Source: CAAFZY01 sp964410325
Lineage (GTDB): Bacteria; Pseudomonadota; Alphaproteobacteria; RF32; CAG-239
Reading direction: 5' to 3'
Assembly (NCBI GenBank): GCA_964410325.1
Contig: CAYPFN010000004.1
Span: forward strand, 1 to 64,000
Length of the DNA: 64,000 bases
A model generated the notes under the pieces. The model was not told the DNA's origin. It did no database searches and was given only the letters and a program-made list of their open reading frames with translations. Below, one piece after another: positions 61,048-64,000 of the stretch. The translations under genes and the position numbers were made by a program. Position 1 is the stretch's first letter, and each line of letters begins with the position of its first letter.

Positions 61048-62387
61048 TGTTTTTTACAGGACTTAAAAATTTATTTAATAGTTCTGCGTTGGAAGTTGCT
61101 GTTCCGGAAAAAAGGCGGATAAAGGTTGTTGTGGCTGCTTTTGCAGATGATTGTCCGGAAAATTCGGGAAAAATTTTAGCGCAGTATCTGTCCGGATTAG
61201 ATTTTTTGGCCGTAAAATATTATGAAAATCCGTTAGGAAGAGATTTTGTTAATCTTAACAGTCGGAATTTTTTTGATTTTATTGATTTAGGAAGACAAAT
61301 TATCAACGTAACGGAAGCGGATGTCCTTATATGGGGGAATCGGGAACAAGATAGAATTCGTTTGAATTTTCAAATCTTGCGTCAATACGAGAAGCAAGAT
61401 TTGCCGTTTTTTTCTTTGTTGAATAATTTGTATCTTCCGCTGTCGTATCTTCAGGAGAGAAATTTTCCAACATCTATGCAGTTTTTAATTGGAGGCGTTA
61501 TTGTGGCGGTGGCTGATTTGAAAAACCACCGGGAACAAAAAGAGAAACTAGCAGAAATTTTGGATAAAATCGGCCGAGAGCACTCTCCCAGAGGATTAGA
61601 AGTTTTTTACATGCCGTATATTTTAAATATTTTGGCGCTGATTTATTTGTGCTCAAAAGCTGAAGAATTAAAATTGTCAGACGTGAAAATTGTTTCGGAT
61701 TTATGGGCAAAAGCCTACAAAAGCCTGTCGGCAGGTAAAGATTTGCTTTTAAGCGGCAATATATATGCTGGTTTGGGGCAGCTGTATCAATTGGCAGCGG
61801 AGAATCTGCAGCGGAATAAATATATTTTTTATAAAAACGCCGCCGAATGTTATCGATATGCGCAAAAATGTTTCAGTCGCCATTCCTATCCGTATGATTT
61901 TGGTATTTTATCTTATCTGCTTTCAAAAGTTTATTACGGATACTGGAAACAATCTTCAGATGTTCAGGCACTGCGTGATTCTGTATTTCACCTTCGGGAA
62001 GCAGAAAAGTTTTTTTCAAAAGCTTCATTCCCTTATTTTTGGGCGGATATTCAGGGAGATTTAGGCTTATATCTATCGTTATTGGGCTTGTTTGGGCGCA
62101 ATGATGAAATTTCTATGTTGGCTGTTGAAAATTATAAAAATCGCCAGAGAATTTATACGCGGGAACAATGGCCTTTGGAATGGGCAAAGGCTGAAGAAAG
62201 CATCGGTAATATTTTTTATAATTCAGGCAAAAGGTTTGATGACGAGGAGTATTTGGAAGAGGCTATAAAATATTATGCTGAAGCAGCGGATATATATGAA
62301 AATAACCGTTTGAGCACGGAATTAAAACAAACGCAGATTTGCATTGCCAAAGCAGATGAACATATTATGCAGCTTAACCGGAAATAA
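61047..62387 (+). CDS. TPR-like repeat protein of unknown function (446 aa)
   Basis: A soluble protein. The N-terminal third (RIKVVVAAFADDC, then ADVLIWGNREQD) has alternating strands and helices like a FlgO/adenylate-cyclase-adjacent sensor fold. The rest is an alpha solenoid with TPR-like units, shown by recurrent A-x-x-C/Y-x-R-x-A and the block RQRIYTREQWPLEWAKAEESIGN, a pattern common in alphaproteobacterial TPR proteins. The start overlaps the membrane protein gene's stop by one base, so the two probably form a functional pair. Scaffold or regulatory role inferred. Confidence 0.7.
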   Translation: MFFTGLKNLFNSSALEVAVPEKRRIKVVVAAFADDCPENSGKILAQYLSGLDFLAVKYYENPLGRDFVNLNSRNFFDFIDLGRQIINVTEADVLIWGNREQDRIRLNFQILRQYEKQDLPFFSLLNNLYLPLSYLQERNFPTSMQFLIGGVIVAVADLKNHREQKEKLAEILDKIGREHSPRGLEVFYMPYILNILALIYLCSKAEELKLSDVKIVSDLWAKAYKSLSAGKDLLLSGNIYAGLGQLYQLAAENLQRNKYIFYKNAAECYRYAQKCFSRHSYPYDFGILSYLLSKVYYGYWKQSSDVQALRDSVFHLREAEKFFSKASFPYFWADIQGDLGLYLSLLGLFGRNDEISMLAVENYKNRQRIYTREQWPLEWAKAEESIGNIFYNSGKRFDDEEYLEEAIKYYAEAADIYENNRLSTELKQTQICIAKADEHIMQLNRK

Positions 62388-62433
62388 TGCTTGCATAAAG
62401 TTTAATTTTATTTTATGAAATAAACCGATATTG

Positions 62434-62526
62434 GGAGAGATGGCAGAGCGGTTGAATGCGGTTGACTCGAAATCAATTGTACTCTTTAACGGGGTACCTA
62501 GGGTTCGAATCCCTATCTCTCCGCCA
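62434..62526 (+). tRNA. tRNA-Ser (CGA)
   Basis: A 93-base class II tRNA with acceptor GGAGAGA paired to TCTCTCC, anticodon CGA in the loop CTCGAAA, a long variable arm (GTACTCT...GGGGTAC) and encoded CCA. Confidence 0.95.
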
Positions 62527-62530
62527 TTAA

Positions 62531-62565
62531 GCAAAACCCCGCACAAGGCGGGGTTTTGCTTTGCG
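62531..62565. terminator. bidirectional terminator
   Basis: A perfect 12-bp stem (GCAAAACCCCGC arm) immediately after tRNA-Ser and close before the end of the minus-strand DUF262-HNH gene. Confidence 0.88.
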
Positions 62566-62572
62566 ATTTAAG

Positions 62573-63799
62573 TTATTTTTTTGTTTCAGCGTGGTAATCA
62601 ATATGGCAGTCTTTGCATAACATTATGCAGTTTTCTATGGTTGTTTCGCCACCGTCAGCAAAAGCTTTTTTATGATGGCCTTCCAGGTCTTTCAAGGCAA
62701 AATTTTTGCCACAGCGGGCGCATTTGCCACCTTGCCTTTCATAGGCTTGTTTTTGTTGATGTTCGCTAAAAGCTCGATGCCAAATCAGCGTTCTGTCATC
62801 AGATAGGCAATATTCATAAAAGCCTTTCTTTTTCAAGCCGTCGGGGTCGATATCATAAAGCTCATATAAATGGTTAAGTTTTTCGGCAATCTGCGCCGAA
62901 TTAAAACTTTTATGATGATATTTATTGTACAAAATTCCCCAATCAAGGCCTTTCATATCCGTGCGATAAGTGATAAACGTGTGTTTAACCCATGAAATAA
63001 CATTTTTGAAATAATCAATAAGTTCACCAGCGTCATTGTCAAAACGGTGCTTGCCCATATAATCTTTAATTTGCGGATATTCCGCCGGTTGCGCATCAAT
63101 TCGCCAGCCAAGAGCAAGTTCCAACAGCAGTTGTCGGTTTGCTTTATCGCCGAGTCCGCCCATATCGCCCAGGGTTTTATCCGCCGACAGGCTAAGCAAG
63201 GTTTTTTTGTCGTCATTGTCGTAATAAGAAATGGCAATCGCTTCATTGTTATTTTTCTTAGAGAAAAACTGTTTCGCTGCCGTCAGCCACTGACCGGTAT
63301 AATTAGCATTAAGAAGTTCCTGATTGGTCATTTGTTTACCGGCAATGTTAATGGTGTGAAACCAATCCAACTTCTCATCATCTGTCCCTTCGCAGACGTA
63401 AACTTGTAGCCGATAATCCAAAATTTCTTTCTGTTTATCAGGGGTGAGACCTTCAAAAGTTTGCGTATTTCTGCCGTTAAAGTCAATGGCAATAGGGTTG
63501 CCGTATCCGTCATCATTGGTGATAAACTGGCAGATAGAAATCAGACGTTGCTGTCCGTCAATAACCTCGAAAGTTCCGTCCGGATTGACAGCCCAATACA
63601 TACTGTTCAATGGCATGTTGTTATATACCGAGAGCATCACCCGATCCCTGTCATCGGGATTATAGACGAACGCCCGCTGATACGCCGGACGAACATTAAG
63701 TTTCCCGCCAAAAGCCACCACGCCTTGCTCGCCTTTATCCAAATAGCCGCCCACTAAATCTCTGATAGTAATAACTGGCTGAGTCGTTTTCATTGTCAT
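62573..63799 (-). CDS. DUF262 (ParB-like) protein with C-terminal HNH nuclease
   Basis: A 408-residue protein of GmrSD-like layout. The N-terminal DUF262 domain has RPAYQRAFVY and the catalytic-type DGQQR at residues 81-85. The C-terminal 50 residues are an HNH endonuclease with two CxxC pairs (CARCGK and CKDCH) around EGHHKKAF and ENCIMLC. DUF262-HNH proteins are repeatedly found in anti-phage and modification-dependent restriction loci. The start lies two bases after the stop of an upstream gene, so they are cotranscribed. Location beside tRNA-Ser suggests an island edge. Defence function is inference. Confidence 0.85.
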   Translation of the reverse strand: MTMKTTQPVITIRDLVGGYLDKGEQGVVAFGGKLNVRPAYQRAFVYNPDDRDRVMLSVYNNMPLNSMYWAVNPDGTFEVIDGQQRLISICQFITNDDGYGNPIAIDFNGRNTQTFEGLTPDKQKEILDYRLQVYVCEGTDDEKLDWFHTINIAGKQMTNQELLNANYTGQWLTAAKQFFSKKNNNEAIAISYYDNDDKKTLLSLSADKTLGDMGGLGDKANRQLLLELALGWRIDAQPAEYPQIKDYMGKHRFDNDAGELIDYFKNVISWVKHTFITYRTDMKGLDWGILYNKYHHKSFNSAQIAEKLNHLYELYDIDPDGLKKKGFYEYCLSDDRTLIWHRAFSEHQQKQAYERQGGKCARCGKNFALKDLEGHHKKAFADGGETTIENCIMLCKDCHIDYHAETKK

Positions 63800-63800
63800 A

Positions 63801-64000
63801 TCAGTTCTCCTTTTTCTTAATCAAAATACGAGCATATGCAGAATAAACACATTCGTGGGTCAAAGGGTGGATATAATAATTTCCTTTTGATGATTTTCCT
63901 AATAAAACAGGATTTCCTCGTGTCTTTCGTCCGCTCGCATTAGTATAAGTGCCGTCTTGTCTAATTTCTTTAAAATCATCATACTCCCGTATTGCAGGAA
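63801..64000 (-). CDS. C-terminal part of an unknown gene (runs off the window)
   Basis: The minus-strand frame is open from the window edge to a TGA at 63801-63803 and reads REYDDFKEIRQDGTYTNASG and then GNYYIHPLTHECVYSAYARIL to the end KKKEN. No known motif is recognised in these 66 residues. Its stop lies one base from the start of the DUF262-HNH gene, and GGAG inside its last codons is the ribosome site of that gene, so the two are an operon. Confidence 0.65.
   Translation of the reverse strand, partial: PAIREYDDFKEIRQDGTYTNASGRKTRGNPVLLGKSSKGNYYIHPLTHECVYSAYARILIKKKEN

Noticed and set aside
1..64000. CRISPR arrays, prophage structural genes, rRNA operons, tmRNA or SRP RNA
   Set aside because: No repeat-spacer pattern, phage module or recognisable stable RNA other than the four tRNAs was found by reading; a covariance search could still reveal a small RNA.

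Overview
The window is an AT-rich chromosome segment of an alphaproteobacterium with a double membrane. It encodes the cell-cycle regulator CtrA, a chromosomal ParABS system, the leuS-lptE-holA block, MlaA/MlaC, an IalB-family protein, and phosphatidylserine synthase and decarboxylase. The low GC and the abundance of small secreted cysteine-containing proteins and decayed genes suggest a host-associated (for example gut) lineage, but this is inference; there is no rRNA gene here to place it.

Layout. 0-8 kb: an IS1595-type transposase relic, two doubtful small ORFs, tyrS, anmK, and a two-gene ABC export system whose second gene fuses GldF-, GldG- and DUF4340-like parts, followed by the decayed 3' end of a cation-efflux gene. 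8-12.4 kb: a hypothetical gene, rlmN, an IalB-like secreted protein, the CCA-adding enzyme and a frameshifted secreted-protein relic. 12.4-21.5 kb, mostly minus strand: parB, parA, rsmG, a PHP phosphoesterase, mnmG, mnmE, a HAD hydrolase (plus strand), dnaQ and coaE, with two perfect and one near-perfect parS sites. 21.48-21.95 kb: a non-coding, very AT-rich gap with four TTATNCACA DnaA boxes and two TTAA-N7-TTAA CtrA sites, which I propose as oriC. To its right the main genes read away from it: rho, eno, dnaE, serS and others on the plus strand.

29-45 kb: trpS, serS, a HAD hydrolase, an AMMECR1-like membrane protein joined to an M49-like zinc peptidase, pssA/psd, tRNA-Leu(UAA), tRNA-Ser(GGA), a nitroreductase, a Bax-inhibitor-1 protein, a DegT aminotransferase, mlaA/mlaC and a secreted protein with about 38 cysteines. 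45-54 kb: gpsA, ctrA (with a perfect CtrA box in its own promoter region), sodB, tRNA-Glu(CUC) with a displaced copy of its 3' end, then an accessory patch: an archaemetzincin-like peptidase, hypothetical genes, a frameshifted coiled-coil gene, a MmcQ/YjbR protein, and a small HxlR regulon whose promoter regions share a 39-base element. 54-64 kb: apt, holA-lptE-leuS, rsmB with two uncharacterised downstream genes, tRNA-Ser(CGA), and a DUF262-HNH nuclease gene coupled to a gene running off the window edge.

Together the centre of the window is an origin region: an initiator-binding gap, a partition system with its centromere-like sites, and, 26 kb away, the regulator that in Caulobacter silences the origin. 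Most other genes are housekeeping (translation, replication, envelope lipids). The novelty lies in the envelope and peptidase genes and in the tRNA-linked accessory patches.
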